Source: Lutibacter citreus (lineage in GTDB: Bacteria; Bacteroidota; Bacteroidia; Flavobacteriales; Flavobacteriaceae). Taken from it: DNA of 64,000 nt. A program made the position numbers and the translations under genes. The notes under the pieces are model-generated. The model searched no databases and was not told the origin of the DNA. It saw only the letters and a list, made by a program, of their open reading frames with translations. Location of the stretch: the NCBI RefSeq assembly GCF_003260195.1, contig NZ_QEIH01000001.1:704057-768056 (forward strand), given 5' to 3'. This document shows positions 54,566 through 64,000 of this stretch, piece by piece (positions within the stretch are counted from its first letter, which is position 1; every line of letters begins with the position of its first letter).

Positions 54566-56062
54566 ATGAAAAAAGCAATTAATATATTATTTATTTTATC
54601 GCTAACTTTTTTAATCAATTGTAGTGAGGACACTATCTTACTAATAGAAGAGGGGACAATAACTGGTAGAGTAGTTGAAGCAATTAGTTTTACTCCTATT
54701 GAAAATGCCAAAATTACATTAAGCACCTCAAACAATACTACCTTTACGGATGTTGATGGATATTTTACTTTTGAAATTGTAGATGAAGGTGAATATTCTG
54801 TAAGTGCTACAAAAGAAGGATATTTAACATCCTTTGAAGGTGCAACAGTAATCAAGGATGCCGAAGTAAATGTGATTTTTGAAATGGAAGATGATAACGC
54901 CTTAAATAAATCACCAAGTGTACCAATATTATATTCACTTGAAGATGGAATTGAAGATCAAGAAATTTCAGTTGAATTAATTTGGGGAGCAAGTGATCCA
55001 GACTTAGATGACATTACTTATAGATTAGATATTAAATCTGATTATAATAATGAAATACTAAGTTTTGAAAGTTTAACAGATACAACATATGTTGTATCTA
55101 GTTTAAAATATGGTGTTAAATATTTTTGGCAAATTGCAGCTAGTGATAATATAAATGAAGAGGTGTTAAGTTCCGTAAATTCATTTACTACTAAGTTAGA
55201 TCCGGAAAATAGGTATTTTTATGTTGAAAAAGGGACTGAGAATAATATAATTTATTCATCTAATATTGACGAAGAAACCGTAATAAATAAAGTACAACTA
55301 ACTTCTGAAAGTGTAAATAGTTGGAGGCCGAGAATGAATCAAACAGTTAAATTAATTGCATTTTTAAGAACAATTAATAATGAAACTCATTTGTTTACAA
55401 TGAATTTGAATGGATCAAATGTAAGGCAAGTTACATCTCAAATACCTGTAAAAGGGTTTAATTTAGATAAGGTTGATTTTTCTTGGTCGGCTAATGGAGA
55501 CAGGTTACTTTATCCTTATTATGATAAACTATATGTAATAAATAAAGATGGAAGTGGTTTAAAACAAATTTATAAAACAGATGATGGGAGTTTTATAACT
55601 GAATGTGATTGGAGCAACGATGAAAGTATAATCGCCTTAAAAACAAATGATATTTCAGGTTATAATGTTAACATATTCACTATTAATTTAGAAGGAATAA
55701 AATTAAAAGAAGTTCTGTCTAATGTTAAAGGAGCGGCTGGAGGAATTAACATTTCTGTGGATAATAAATTATTATTATATAGTTATGATGTATCAGGGTT
55801 TGAAAACTCAAGTAATAGACAATTAGATTCGCATATTTTTATTTATAATTTACAGACAAATACAAAAGAGGATATGTCTATTGAAAAAGTTGCAGGAACA
55901 AATGACATTGATCCTAGATTCTCACCTAATGAAGCTGAAATTATTTTTGAAAACACCTCAAATGATAATCTCTCAACGAGTTTTATTTATAAAATAAATG
56001 CAACTATAGATAACGAAAGAACAAAGTTATTTACTAATGCAAGAATGCCTGATTGGGAATAA
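54566..56062 (+). CDS. Lipoprotein with carboxypeptidase-like, Fn3-like and TolB-like propeller domains
   Basis: 498 residues, last gene of the curli operon, 11 bases after csgG. Lipobox LINCS. Residues about 30-108 are a carboxypeptidase-regulatory-like domain (GTITGRVVEAISFTPIENAKITL, DGYFTFEIVDEGEYSV). Residues about 120-212 are an Fn3-like domain (VPILYSLEDGIEDQEISVELIW). The rest has TolB/WD-type blades (FTMNLNGSNVRQVTS, VINKDGSGLKQIYKT, PRFSPNEAEIIFENT). Probably exposed or periplasmic; it could anchor or cap the fibre. Function unknown. Confidence 0.78.
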   Translation: MKKAINILFILSLTFLINCSEDTILLIEEGTITGRVVEAISFTPIENAKITLSTSNNTTFTDVDGYFTFEIVDEGEYSVSATKEGYLTSFEGATVIKDAEVNVIFEMEDDNALNKSPSVPILYSLEDGIEDQEISVELIWGASDPDLDDITYRLDIKSDYNNEILSFESLTDTTYVVSSLKYGVKYFWQIAASDNINEEVLSSVNSFTTKLDPENRYFYVEKGTENNIIYSSNIDEETVINKVQLTSESVNSWRPRMNQTVKLIAFLRTINNETHLFTMNLNGSNVRQVTSQIPVKGFNLDKVDFSWSANGDRLLYPYYDKLYVINKDGSGLKQIYKTDDGSFITECDWSNDESIIALKTNDISGYNVNIFTINLEGIKLKEVLSNVKGAAGGINISVDNKLLLYSYDVSGFENSSNRQLDSHIFIYNLQTNTKEDMSIEKVAGTNDIDPRFSPNEAEIIFENTSNDNLSTSFIYKINATIDNERTKLFTNARMPDWE

Positions 56063-56081
56063 AAAATATATTTTTTTAATT

Positions 56082-56111
56082 AAAAACCGAATGACTTCTC
56101 ATTCGGTTTTT
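56082..56111 (+). terminator. Terminator at the end of the curli operon
   Basis: AAAAACCGAATGA/TCATTCGGTTTTT with a four-base loop and a T8 run. Confidence 0.94.
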
Positions 56112-56172
56112 TTTATGTTTCATTATGTGAAAAAGAAGAATTACTTTTGCACAACAATATAACAAAGGTACA

Positions 56173-57351
56173 ATGAGTTCAGAAGTAAGTAAAAGATATA
56201 GTCAAAGAGGAGTGTCAGCTTCAAAAGAAGATGTTCATAATGCAATTAAAAATGTAGATAAAGGATTATTTCCAAAAGCATTTTGTAAAGTTGTACCAGA
56301 TTATTTAACAGGAGATGAAGATTATTGTTTAATAATGCATGCAGATGGAGCTGGAACAAAATCGTCTTTAGCATATATGTATTGGAAAGAAACAGGAGAT
56401 GTTTCAGTATGGAAAGGAATAGCACAAGATGCTTTAATAATGAACATAGATGACTTATTGTGTATTGGGGCAGCGGATAACATTATGCTTTCTTCAACAA
56501 TTGGTAGAAATAAAAACCTAATCACAGGTGAAGTACTCTCTGCAATTATTAACGGAACTGAAGAGCTATTAGAAGATTTAAAATCTTTTGGAGTTGAAAT
56601 TCATTCAACTGGAGGTGAAACAGCAGATGTTGGTGATTTAGTTAGAACTATTATTGTTGATTCTACTGTTACAGCTCGTATGAAAAGAAGCGATGTAATT
56701 AATAATGCCAACATAATACCAGGAGATGTTATTGTTGGTTTAGAATCTTATGGGCAGGCAACTTATGAAAAGGAATACAATGGAGGTATGGGATCTAATG
56801 GATTAACTTCTGCTCGTCATGACGTTTTTCATAAATATTTAGCTAAGAAATATCCTGAGAGTTTTGATGCAGCTGTACCAAATGAATTGGTTTATTCGGG
56901 TAATGTGAAATTAACTGATAAGGTTGAAAATTCTCCAATAGATGCTGGTAAATTGGTATTGTCTCCAACAAGAACTTATGCTCCAATTATAAAAAAAATA
57001 CTGGGTAAGTATAATGCTAAAACTATTCATGGAATGGTTCATTGTAGTGGAGGTGCTCAAACCAAAATATTACATTTTATTGATAATTTGCACATTGTAA
57101 AAGATAATATGTTTGAAATTCCACCATTATTTAAATTAATTCAAGAGCAAAGTAAAACAGACTGGAAAGAAATGTATCAAGTTTTTAACAGTGGTCATAG
57201 AATGGAATTATATGTTACGCCAGAAATTGCAGAAGATATAATTGAGATTTCAAAAAGTTTTAATGTTAATGCCAAAATTATTGGTAGAGTAGAAGCCTCT
57301 GAAGTAAAAAAATTAACTATAAAAAGTGAATTTGGAGTTTTCGAATATTAG
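56173..57351 (+). CDS. purM: Phosphoribosylformylglycinamidine cyclo-ligase (AIR synthase)
   Basis: 392 residues, the longer Bacteroidota form. Fifth step of purine synthesis. YSQRGVSASKEDVHNAI at the start, MHADGAGTKSSLAYMYWKE, MNIDDLLCIGA, STGGETADVGDLVRT, GQATYEKEYNGGMGSNGLTSARHD and the C-terminal IHGMVHCSGGAQTK. Monocistronic. Confidence 0.93.
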   Translation: MSSEVSKRYSQRGVSASKEDVHNAIKNVDKGLFPKAFCKVVPDYLTGDEDYCLIMHADGAGTKSSLAYMYWKETGDVSVWKGIAQDALIMNIDDLLCIGAADNIMLSSTIGRNKNLITGEVLSAIINGTEELLEDLKSFGVEIHSTGGETADVGDLVRTIIVDSTVTARMKRSDVINNANIIPGDVIVGLESYGQATYEKEYNGGMGSNGLTSARHDVFHKYLAKKYPESFDAAVPNELVYSGNVKLTDKVENSPIDAGKLVLSPTRTYAPIIKKILGKYNAKTIHGMVHCSGGAQTKILHFIDNLHIVKDNMFEIPPLFKLIQEQSKTDWKEMYQVFNSGHRMELYVTPEIAEDIIEISKSFNVNAKIIGRVEASEVKKLTIKSEFGVFEY

Positions 57352-57465
57352 ATAATTTCAATTAATAATATTATATTTAGTTTATGTTTTGTAATTTAAT
57401 ACGAAACAGAGTTAAATAGTAGTGTCGAGAAATTATTGTAAATTTGCAATCCAAGAAAAAAATAA

Positions 57466-58542
57466 ATGTTAGATAAGTTACAAATAGTAAAACAACGTTT
57501 TGATGAAGTTTCTGATTTAATTATCCAACCGGATATTATTACGGATCAAAAGCGTTATATACAAATAAATAAAGAATATAAAGACTTAAGTGCTGTAATG
57601 AAAATTGCAGAAGAGTACGAATCTTTATTAAATAATATAGCAGAAGCTAAAGAGATTATTGCAGATGGGTCAGATGAAGAAATGACTGAAATGGCAAAAA
57701 TGGAATTAGATGAAGCTACTTCGCAAATTCCTGGGCTTGAAGATAAAATCAAATTTATGTTGATTCCTAAAGACCCGGAAGATGCTAAAAATGTTATTGT
57801 TGAGATAAGAGCGGGTACAGGAGGAGATGAAGCCAGTATTTTTGCAGGAGATCTTTATAGAATGTACACAAAATATTGTTCAGATAAAGGTTGGAAAACA
57901 GAAGTTGAAGATATTAGTGAAGGTACTTCGGGAGGATTTAAAGAAATTATATTTAGTGTTACAGGTTCAGATGTTTATGGAGATATGAAATTTGAGTCTG
58001 GAGTACATCGTGTACAGCGTGTTCCTCAAACTGAAACTCAAGGGCGTGTGCATACTTCTGCCGCAACTGTTATGGTATTACCCGAAGCAGAGGAGTTTGA
58101 TGTTGAATTAAAAACAAGTGATATACGTGTAGATTATTTCTGTTCTTCAGGACCTGGAGGTCAATCTGTAAATACAACATATTCAGCGGTGCGTTTAACT
58201 CACGTTCCTACCGGATTAGTAGCGCAATGTCAAGATCAAAAATCGCAACATAAGAATAAGGAAAAAGCGATGAAGGTTTTACGTTCACGTTTATATGAAC
58301 AAGAATTAGAGAAAAAATTAGCAGCTGATTCCGAAAAAAGAAATTCTTTGGTTTCAAGTGGTGACCGTTCTGCAAAAATTAGAACTTATAATTATCCTCA
58401 AGGAAGAGTTACAGAACATAGAATTGGTTTAACTTTATATGATCTTTCTAATGTTATAAATGGAGATATTCATAAAATAGTAGAAGAGTTAAAATTAGCT
58501 GAGAATACAGAGAAACTAAAAGAATTAGGAGAAGTATTATAG
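57466..58542 (+). CDS. prfA: Peptide chain release factor 1
   Basis: 358 residues. Reads UAA and UAG and releases the peptide: GGQ loop in [20 protein letters not shown] near residue 231, [17 protein letters not shown], and the C-terminal helices [21 protein letters not shown] and [16 protein letters not shown]. Preceded by a -7-like box TAAATTTG (about 57440-57447). Confidence 0.97.
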   Translation: MLDKLQIVKQRFDEVSDLIIQPDIITDQKRYIQINKEYKDLSAVMKIAEEYESLLNNIAEAKEIIADGSDEEMTEMAKMELDEATSQIPGLEDKIKFMLIPKDPEDAKNVIVEIRAGTGGDEASIFAGDLYRMYTKYCSDKGWKTEVEDISEGTSGGFKEIIFSVTGSDVYGDMKFESGVHRVQRVPQTETQGRVHTSAATVMVLPEAEEFDVELKTSDIRVDYFCSSGPGGQSVNTTYSAVRLTHVPTGLVAQCQDQKSQHKNKEKAMKVLRSRLYEQELEKKLAADSEKRNSLVSSGDRSAKIRTYNYPQGRVTEHRIGLTLYDLSNVINGDIHKIVEELKLAENTEKLKELGEVL

Positions 58543-58559
58543 TATTATCCTTCAAATAT

Positions 58560-58702
58560 AAAAAAGAAGCTGTCTTAAAAGTAATAAAATTCGTTATTCT
58601 GAATTTATTTTAGAATCTCATAAAGCTGATAATTAATCACTATGAGAACCTTAATTAAGTTCATGTTTACGAAAATTTCACTTTTTAGATAGCTTCTTTT
58701 TT
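58560..58702 (+). terminator. prfA terminator with inverted dispersed repeats in its loop
   Basis: Outer stem 58560-58581 with 58681-58702: AAAAAAGAAGCT against AGCTTCTTTTTT plus an inner part, 20 of 22 Watson-Crick and one G-T pair. The loop holds two inverted 33-base copies (58590-58622 and 58641-58673) of a sequence related to the repeat at 7795 and 27305. Same architecture as 14381-14490. Confidence 0.75.
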
Positions 58703-58775
58703 GTTTAAAAAAAATTATATGGCAGTATTAAATTATTTCTTTCAATATATTTGCCGCTTTAAAAAACAAACTTAA

Positions 58776-60407
58776 ATGATAACGGTTAACGATATTTCAG
58801 TTCAATTTGGTGGTACCACTTTATTTGAAAATGTTTCATTTGCAATTAATGAAAATGATAAAATTGCCCTGATGGGTAAGAATGGGGCAGGGAAGTCTAC
58901 ATTATTAAAAATAATAGCAGGAGTGAAAAAAGCTTCTTCAGGAAATGTTTCTTCTCCTTCAGATACAAAAATTGCTTATTTACCACAGCATTTATTAGCT
59001 AAAGATGAAGCTACTGTAATGGAGGAAACTTCTAAAGCTTTTTCTGAAATATTCACAATGAAAAGTGAGATTGACAAAATTAATGAGCAATTAACCACAA
59101 GAACAGATTATGAGAGTGATGAATATATGCAATTAATTGAGCGTGTTTCTGAATTGAGTGAGAAGTTTTATGCTATTGAAGAAGTTAACTATGAGGCTGA
59201 AGTTGAAAAAGTACTGAAAGGTTTAGGTTTTGAACGTGAAGATTTTACCAGATTAACATCTGAATTTTCGGGAGGATGGCGCATGAGAATAGAATTGGCT
59301 AAAATTTTATTACAGAAACCAGATTTAATTTTATTAGATGAACCAACAAATCATATAGATATTGAAAGTGTTCAATGGTTAGAGGATTTCTTAATGAATT
59401 CTGCAAAAGCTGTAATTGTAATTTCTCATGATAGAGCTTTTGTTGATAATATTACAAACAGAACTATTGAAGTAACAATGGGTAGAATTTACGACTATAA
59501 AGCTACCTATACTCATTATTTAGAATTGCGTAAAGATAGAAGAGCGCATCAGCAAAAAGCATATGATGAACAGCAAAAAATGATAGCTGAAAATACAGAA
59601 TTTATTGAGCGTTTTAAAGGGACATATTCTAAAACAAATCAAGTGCAATCTAGAGTTAGAATGTTAGAGAAACTAAAGCTTGTTGAAGTTGATGAAGAGG
59701 ATAGTTCTGCATTAAGATTAAAATTTCCTCCATCACCAAGAAGTGGTCAATACCCAGTTGTGGTTAATGAATTGTCCAAAAAATATGATGAACATATAGT
59801 TTTTAATAATGCCAATATGGTAATTGAAAGAGGTGAAAAAGTTGCTTTTTTAGGGAAAAATGGAGAGGGTAAATCCACTATGGTAAAAGCAATAATGAAT
59901 GAAATTGATTTTGAAGGAAAACTAGAAGTAGGTCATAATGTAAAAATAGGATATTTTGCTCAAAATCAAGCATCACTATTAGATGAGGATTTAACGGTTT
60001 TCGATACAATTGATCATATAGCTGTTGGAGATATTAGAACTCAAATTAAAAACTTATTAGGAGCTTTTATGTTTGGAGGTGATGATACAACTAAAAAAGT
60101 TAAAGTGCTTTCAGGAGGTGAGAAAACACGTTTAGCAATGATAAAATTATTGTTAGAACCAGTAAACGTATTAATTTTAGATGAGCCTACAAATCATTTA
60201 GATATGCGAACTAAAGATATTATAAAAGTAGCATTAAAAGATTTTGATGGAACATTGATTTTAGTTTCTCATGATCGTGACTTCTTAGATGGTTTGGCCG
60301 ATAAAGTTTTTGAGTTTACAAACAAAAGAGTAGTAGAACATTTTGAAGATATTACAGGATTTATGGCTCATAAAAAAATGGAAAGCCTTAAGGAAATTGA
60401 GAAATAA
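58776..60407 (+). CDS. ABC-F family ATPase (YbiT/EttA-like)
   Basis: 543 residues with two ABC domains and no membrane segment. Walker A MGKNGAGKSTLLKI and LGKNGEGKSTMVKA, signature FSGGWRMRIELAKILL and LSGGEKTRLAMIKLLL, Walker B LILLDEPTNH and LILDEPTNHLD, and the P-site-tRNA-interaction linker between (about 240-315, RAHQQKAYDEQQKMIAEN). Acts on the ribosome; the precise subfamily, housekeeping versus resistance, cannot be fixed by eye, but length and short linker favour the YbiT-type housekeeping group. Confidence 0.9.
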   Translation: MITVNDISVQFGGTTLFENVSFAINENDKIALMGKNGAGKSTLLKIIAGVKKASSGNVSSPSDTKIAYLPQHLLAKDEATVMEETSKAFSEIFTMKSEIDKINEQLTTRTDYESDEYMQLIERVSELSEKFYAIEEVNYEAEVEKVLKGLGFEREDFTRLTSEFSGGWRMRIELAKILLQKPDLILLDEPTNHIDIESVQWLEDFLMNSAKAVIVISHDRAFVDNITNRTIEVTMGRIYDYKATYTHYLELRKDRRAHQQKAYDEQQKMIAENTEFIERFKGTYSKTNQVQSRVRMLEKLKLVEVDEEDSSALRLKFPPSPRSGQYPVVVNELSKKYDEHIVFNNANMVIERGEKVAFLGKNGEGKSTMVKAIMNEIDFEGKLEVGHNVKIGYFAQNQASLLDEDLTVFDTIDHIAVGDIRTQIKNLLGAFMFGGDDTTKKVKVLSGGEKTRLAMIKLLLEPVNVLILDEPTNHLDMRTKDIIKVALKDFDGTLILVSHDRDFLDGLADKVFEFTNKRVVEHFEDITGFMAHKKMESLKEIEK

Positions 60408-60414
60408 TTGAAAT

Positions 60415-60446
60415 AAAAAATCCCAATCGAAAGATTGGGATTTTTT
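60415..60446. terminator. Bidirectional terminator between ABC-F and rplT
   Basis: AAAAAATCCCAATC-GAAA-GATTGGGATTTTTT, a GNRA-looped stem with T-runs on both strands. Confidence 0.94.
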
Positions 60447-60469
60447 TATATAAGCAAGAAATTAAAAAT

Positions 60470-60814
60470 CTATTTTACTGAATCGATAACTGCCTTAAAA
60501 GCTTCTGGATTGTTCATCGCTAAATCTGCAAGAACCTTACGATTCAATTCAATATTATTAGCTTTTACTTTTCCCATAAACTGTGAGTAAGACATTCCAT
60601 ACTGACGAGCTCCAGCGTTAATACGTTGAATCCATAAAGCACGGAAAGTTCTCTTTTTGTTTTTACGGTCTCTATAAGAATATAACATTCCTTTTTCTAC
60701 CGCATTTTTTGCTACTGTATAAACGTTTTTTCTACGTCCAAAGTAACCTTTTGCTTGCTTCAATATCTTTTTTCTTCGAGCTCTTGAAGCAACTGAATTT
60801 ACTGATCTTGGCAT
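60470..60814 (-). CDS. rplT: 50S ribosomal protein L20
   Basis: 114 residues: [30 protein letters not shown]...[21 protein letters not shown]. Binds 23S rRNA early in assembly and in many bacteria represses its own operon. Last gene of infC-rpmI-rplT. Confidence 0.98.
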   Translation of the reverse strand: MPRSVNSVASRARRKKILKQAKGYFGRRKNVYTVAKNAVEKGMLYSYRDRKNKKRTFRALWIQRINAGARQYGMSYSQFMGKVKANNIELNRKVLADLAMNNPEAFKAVIDSVK

Positions 60815-60910
60815 AATTTCAATTTGTTTTTTGTAGTAGGCGGTAAAAATTACTTTTACACTTGTATTTGCACTACTCCAAGGTTAATAATTAAATTCCC
60901 TGTAACTTTA

Positions 60911-61108
60911 TTATTTTAAAGTTAACTGTTGTAAAATGCTAGCTTTATCTGATTTATGTACTAAACCATCATGAGTTAACTTTAATTTACGTTTTTTACT
61001 TTTTTTAGTCAAAATGTGACTTTTAAAAGCGTGTTTTCTTTTAATTTTTCCAGTACCTGTAAGCTTAAAACGCTTTTTAGCACTAGATTTGGTTTTCATT
61101 TTAGGCAT
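60911..61108 (-). CDS. rpmI: 50S ribosomal protein L35
   Basis: 65 residues: [40 protein letters not shown]. Lies between infC and rplT with 34 bases to infC and 96 to rplT. Confidence 0.97.
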   Translation of the reverse strand: MPKMKTKSSAKKRFKLTGTGKIKRKHAFKSHILTKKSKKRKLKLTHDGLVHKSDKASILQQLTLK

Positions 61109-61142
61109 CTTTCTTCTACTTTATTATCTCGCTTATAATATT

Positions 61143-61703
61143 TTATTTCTTTTTTGGAGCAATGTACATAATCATACGTTTACCTTCTAATTTAGGCATT
61201 TGCTCTACTTTTCCAAATTCTTCTAGTTCTGTTGCTAATCTTAAAAGTAAAATATGTCCTTGATCTTTGTAGATTATCGATCTACCTTTAAAAAAGACAA
61301 AAGCTTTTAATTTTGCACCATCCTGTAAAAATTTTAAGGCATGTTTCTTTTTAAATTCAAAATCATGCTCATCTGTATTTGGTCCAAACCTGATTTCTTT
61401 AACCACAACTTTAGACGCTTTAGCCTTTTGAGCTTTTTCACGTTTCTTTTGTTCGTATAGAAATTTTTTGTAGTCTATTATTTTACAAACCGGCGGATCA
61501 GCTTTAGGTGAAATTTCAACTAAATCTAGTTCTTGTTCTCTGGCCAAAGATTTAGCCTTAGAAAGAGAGTAAACTCCTACTTCAACATTATCTCCAACTA
61601 ATCGGACTTCTTCTACATATTTAATGTGTTCATTAATTCTATGTGGGTCCTCCTTTATTATTCTCCAGGGCTTTCTTCCCCCTGATCGTCTCTTGATTGC
61701 TAT
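61143..61703 (-). CDS. infC: Translation initiation factor IF-3, probable AUA start
   Basis: An open frame with a TTG at 61547 encodes only 134 residues and misses most of the IF3 N-domain. Reading upstream in the same frame gives the complete domain ([63 protein letters not shown]) without any ATG, GTG or TTG at a suitable place. The family start MAIK... aligns with ATA at 61703-61701; 186 residues. E. coli infC likewise uses a rare AUU for autoregulation. The C-domain ([25 protein letters not shown]) is intact. It lies 21 bases after thrS. Confidence 0.85.
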   Translation of the reverse strand: MAIKRRSGGRKPWRIIKEDPHRINEHIKYVEEVRLVGDNVEVGVYSLSKAKSLAREQELDLVEISPKADPPVCKIIDYKKFLYEQKKREKAQKAKASKVVVKEIRFGPNTDEHDFEFKKKHALKFLQDGAKLKAFVFFKGRSIIYKDQGHILLLRLATELEEFGKVEQMPKLEGKRMIMYIAPKKK

Positions 61704-61724
61704 AACCGTAAGTTTTAAATTAAA

Positions 61725-63665
61725 CTAAAATTTTTCTAATGTACTATCTATTTCTTTATTTATCAAGGAAATAAAGTCATTTATTTTTAATGTCCCTATA
61801 TCTCCTTCACCTTGTTTTCTAACTGAAACTGTTTCTTCACCTTCTTCTTGCTCTCCTACAATTAGCATAAATGGAATTTTATTCAACTCCGCATCTCTAA
61901 TTTTTCTTCCTGTTTTCTCATTTCTATCATCTACAAGGGCGCGAATTTCGGAATTTTCTAGCAGATTTAAAACTTTTTCTGCATATATTTGATATTTCTC
62001 GCTAATTGGTAGTATAATAACTTGCTCAGGAGTTAACCAAAGAGGAAATTTTCCTGCCGTATGTTCTAATAAAACGGCAATAAACCTTTCCATTGATCCA
62101 AATGGAGCGCGATGAATCATTACTGGTCTGTGTAATTGATTATCCGCACCTTTATAACTAAGTTCAAAACGTTCAGGTAAATTATAGTCAACTTGAATTG
62201 TTCCAAGTTGCCAGCTTCTACCTAAAGCATCTTTTACCATAAAGTCTAATTTTGGACCATAAAAGGCTGCTTCACCATATTCAATAACATAATCTAATCC
62301 TTTTTCTTTAGTCGCGTTAATAATGGCGTTTTCTGCTTTTTCCCAGTTTTCATCGCTTCCAATATATTTTTCTTTGTTTTCAGGGTCTCTTAAAGAAACT
62401 TGAGCCGTAAAATTGTCAAAGCTTAATGATTTAAAAACGTATAATACTAAATCAATTACATCTTTAAATTCTTTATCTAGTTGATCTGGTGTACAAAATA
62501 TATGTGCATCATCTTGTGTAAATCCTCTTACACGTGTTAATCCATGTAATTCTCCACTTTGTTCATATCTATAAACAGTACCAAACTCTGCAAAACGTTT
62601 TGGTAATTCTTTGTAAGAATAAGGTTTATGATTATAAATTTCACAATGATGTGGGCAATTCATGGGTTTTAATAAAAACTCTTCACCTTCTTTAGGAGTT
62701 GTTATTGGTTGAAAGCTATCTTCACCATATTTTGCATAATGTCCGGAAGTTTCATACAATTCTTTTTGTCCAATATGCGGTGTTATTACCATCTCATAAC
62801 CTGCTTTTTTCTGAGCCTTCTTTAGAAAATTTTCTAATCTTTCACGCAGAGCGGCTCCTTTAGGTAGCCAAAGGGGTAGTCCTTGTCCCACTTTTGCAGA
62901 AAAGGCAAATAGTTCTAATTCTTTCCCAAGTTTTCTATGATCACGTTTTTTAGCTTCTTCTAATAATTCCAAATACTCGGTAAGCATTTTTTGTTTAGGA
63001 TATGAAACACCATATATACGTGTAAGCTGATTATTCTTTTCATCACCTCTCCAATAAGCTCCAGCAGCACTCATTACTTTTACAGCTTTAATTATACCGG
63101 TGTTTGGTATATGTCCACCTCTACATAAATCAGTAAAGTCCGAATGATCACAAAATGTGATTTCACCATCATTTAAGTTTTCTATTAATTCAACCTTATA
63201 CTGATTTCCTTCTTCTTTATATTTAGCTAATGCGTCAGCCTTACTAACTTCTCGCATTTTAAACTCATGTTTTCCTCTAGCTAATTCTAAAAATTTCTTT
63301 TCAATAGTAGGAAAGTCTTTTTCTGAAACTACATTATCCCCAAAATCTATGTCATAATAAAAACCATTTTCAATTGAAGGACCAATAGTTAGTTTAACTC
63401 CAGGATATAATTGTTGAATAGCTTGTGCCATAACGTGGGCAGAAGAATGCCAAAATGCTTTTTTACCATCAGCATCATTAAATGTATATAAAACTAGCTT
63501 TCCATCCTTAGTAAGTGGAGTTGAAGATTCAATAGTTACATCATTAAATTTTGCTGAAATTACATTTCTAGCAAATCCCTCACTAATATTTTTAGCAACA
63601 TCCATAGGGGTACTGTCTTTTTTAAAAGACTTTATAGTACCATCTGGTAAAGTTATTTGAATCAT
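61725..63665 (-). CDS. thrS: Threonyl-tRNA synthetase
   Basis: 646 residues. N-terminal TGS domain ([27 protein letters not shown]), editing domain with [16 protein letters not shown] and [17 protein letters not shown], class II core with the zinc-binding [21 protein letters not shown] and [14 protein letters not shown], and the anticodon-binding domain ([18 protein letters not shown]). First gene of the thrS-infC-rpmI-rplT cluster. Confidence 0.97.
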   Translation of the reverse strand: MIQITLPDGTIKSFKKDSTPMDVAKNISEGFARNVISAKFNDVTIESSTPLTKDGKLVLYTFNDADGKKAFWHSSAHVMAQAIQQLYPGVKLTIGPSIENGFYYDIDFGDNVVSEKDFPTIEKKFLELARGKHEFKMREVSKADALAKYKEEGNQYKVELIENLNDGEITFCDHSDFTDLCRGGHIPNTGIIKAVKVMSAAGAYWRGDEKNNQLTRIYGVSYPKQKMLTEYLELLEEAKKRDHRKLGKELELFAFSAKVGQGLPLWLPKGAALRERLENFLKKAQKKAGYEMVITPHIGQKELYETSGHYAKYGEDSFQPITTPKEGEEFLLKPMNCPHHCEIYNHKPYSYKELPKRFAEFGTVYRYEQSGELHGLTRVRGFTQDDAHIFCTPDQLDKEFKDVIDLVLYVFKSLSFDNFTAQVSLRDPENKEKYIGSDENWEKAENAIINATKEKGLDYVIEYGEAAFYGPKLDFMVKDALGRSWQLGTIQVDYNLPERFELSYKGADNQLHRPVMIHRAPFGSMERFIAVLLEHTAGKFPLWLTPEQVIILPISEKYQIYAEKVLNLLENSEIRALVDDRNEKTGRKIRDAELNKIPFMLIVGEQEEGEETVSVRKQGEGDIGTLKINDFISLINKEIDSTLEKF

Positions 63666-64000
63666 ATTTTTTAATTAAGGCTGCAAAGATATTAGAAATC
63701 TATTAGATGAGCAATATCTTTTGAAAGCTAAATAATAGGTTTTTTATTTTTTATATATAATATAGGATGTTATCAAAGCAAAGAATATGGATATTAATTA
63801 TTCTTTAGCTCGAGGATGTTAATAGAGTAAAAGTAGTTATATTTATAAGTAATGGATTTTCAGGGGAGTATAAGATATTTTAAAATTTTTAATAAAAAGA
63901 GTTAAAAAAAGCTTGTTTAAGAATAAAAAGTAGTTACATTTGCACCCGCTAACAAACAAAGGTAAGTTGGTAAAAAGTTCAGGAATTTAGTGTAAATAAA
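63666..64000 (+). promoter_or_regulatory. Intergenic region with a strong promoter leaving the window
   Basis: 335 bases without a gene. A consensus Bacteroidota promoter is present: TTG at 63913-63915, 19-base spacer, TACATTTG at 63935-63942. The downstream gene starts outside the window; its identity is not visible. Confidence 0.65.

Noticed and set aside
61143..61547. infC taken from the TTG at 61547
   Set aside because: It would remove most of the conserved IF3 N-domain, which is fully encoded upstream in the same frame.

Overview
The window reads as a chromosomal segment of a marine-type flavobacterium (Bacteroidota, Flavobacteriaceae; genus not resolved). The evidence is very low GC, promoters of the Bacteroidota form TTG-N16-19-TAnnTTTG, a tRNA gene without encoded CCA, a type III glutamine synthetase, a GatB-AspRS fusion, many DUFs typical of Bacteroidota (DUF423, DUF4136, DUF4197, DUF5522-like), and dispersed flavobacterial palindromic repeats. 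Gene density is high and most genes are housekeeping, but two accessory blocks stand out.

Region 1 (1-13.7 kb) is a compact nitrite/NO respiration island. A 5'-truncated tryptophanase comes first, then an Rrf2 (NsrR-type) regulator, norC, norB, a NirK with a fused C-terminal haem c, a NirV-like FGE-fold protein, a SCO copper chaperone with a metal-binding head, norQ, norD, the Fe-S repair protein Ric/ScdA, a hemerythrin-PAS protein, norE, norF and an outer-membrane porin. Together these would reduce nitrite to NO and then N2O; no nosZ or nitrate reductase is present here. The norC and porin promoters carry the same two-element architecture, which suggests one regulon.

Region 2 (13.8-29.8 kb) holds DUF423, the gatC-gatA-gatB/aspS operon on the minus strand, recQ, a VTT membrane protein, a helical protein, a PAS histidine kinase, a SigZ-like sigma factor preceded by an unannotated 34-residue peptide with 11 cysteines, a fused acyl-CoA mutase (IcmF type) whose linker contains a dispersed repeat, and purU. 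Region 3 (29.8-41.5 kb) is housekeeping: small lipoproteins, pyrF, an orphan ABC permease, tpiA, prmA, a lactonase, clpS and a three-subunit acyl-CoA carboxylase. Region 4 (41.5-44 kb) is gene-poor, with a CBM48 protein, tRNA-Arg(ACG) and a 49-residue conserved microprotein. Next come a Na/Ca exchanger and divergent glutamine synthetases II and III.

Region 5 (48.4-56.1 kb) is a curli-type amyloid operon: two curlin-repeat proteins, a CsgB-like minor curlin, a CsgH-CsgE-like fusion, CsgF, CsgG with an added C-terminal barrel-like domain, and a propeller lipoprotein. The sequence records an internal tandem duplication: copy 1 keeps csgB and has a broken csgE start, while copy 2 keeps csgE and has a decayed csgB. 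Region 6 (56.2-64 kb) has purM, prfA, an ABC-F protein, and the thrS-infC-rpmI-rplT cluster, where infC appears to start at a rare AUA codon. A strong consensus promoter near the right edge points out of the window.

The least expected signals are the Cys-rich peptide-SigZ pair, the curli duplication with reciprocal decay, palindromic repeats sitting in the loops of two terminators, the same repeat family translated inside IcmF, and the shared promoter cassette of the NO-reduction genes.
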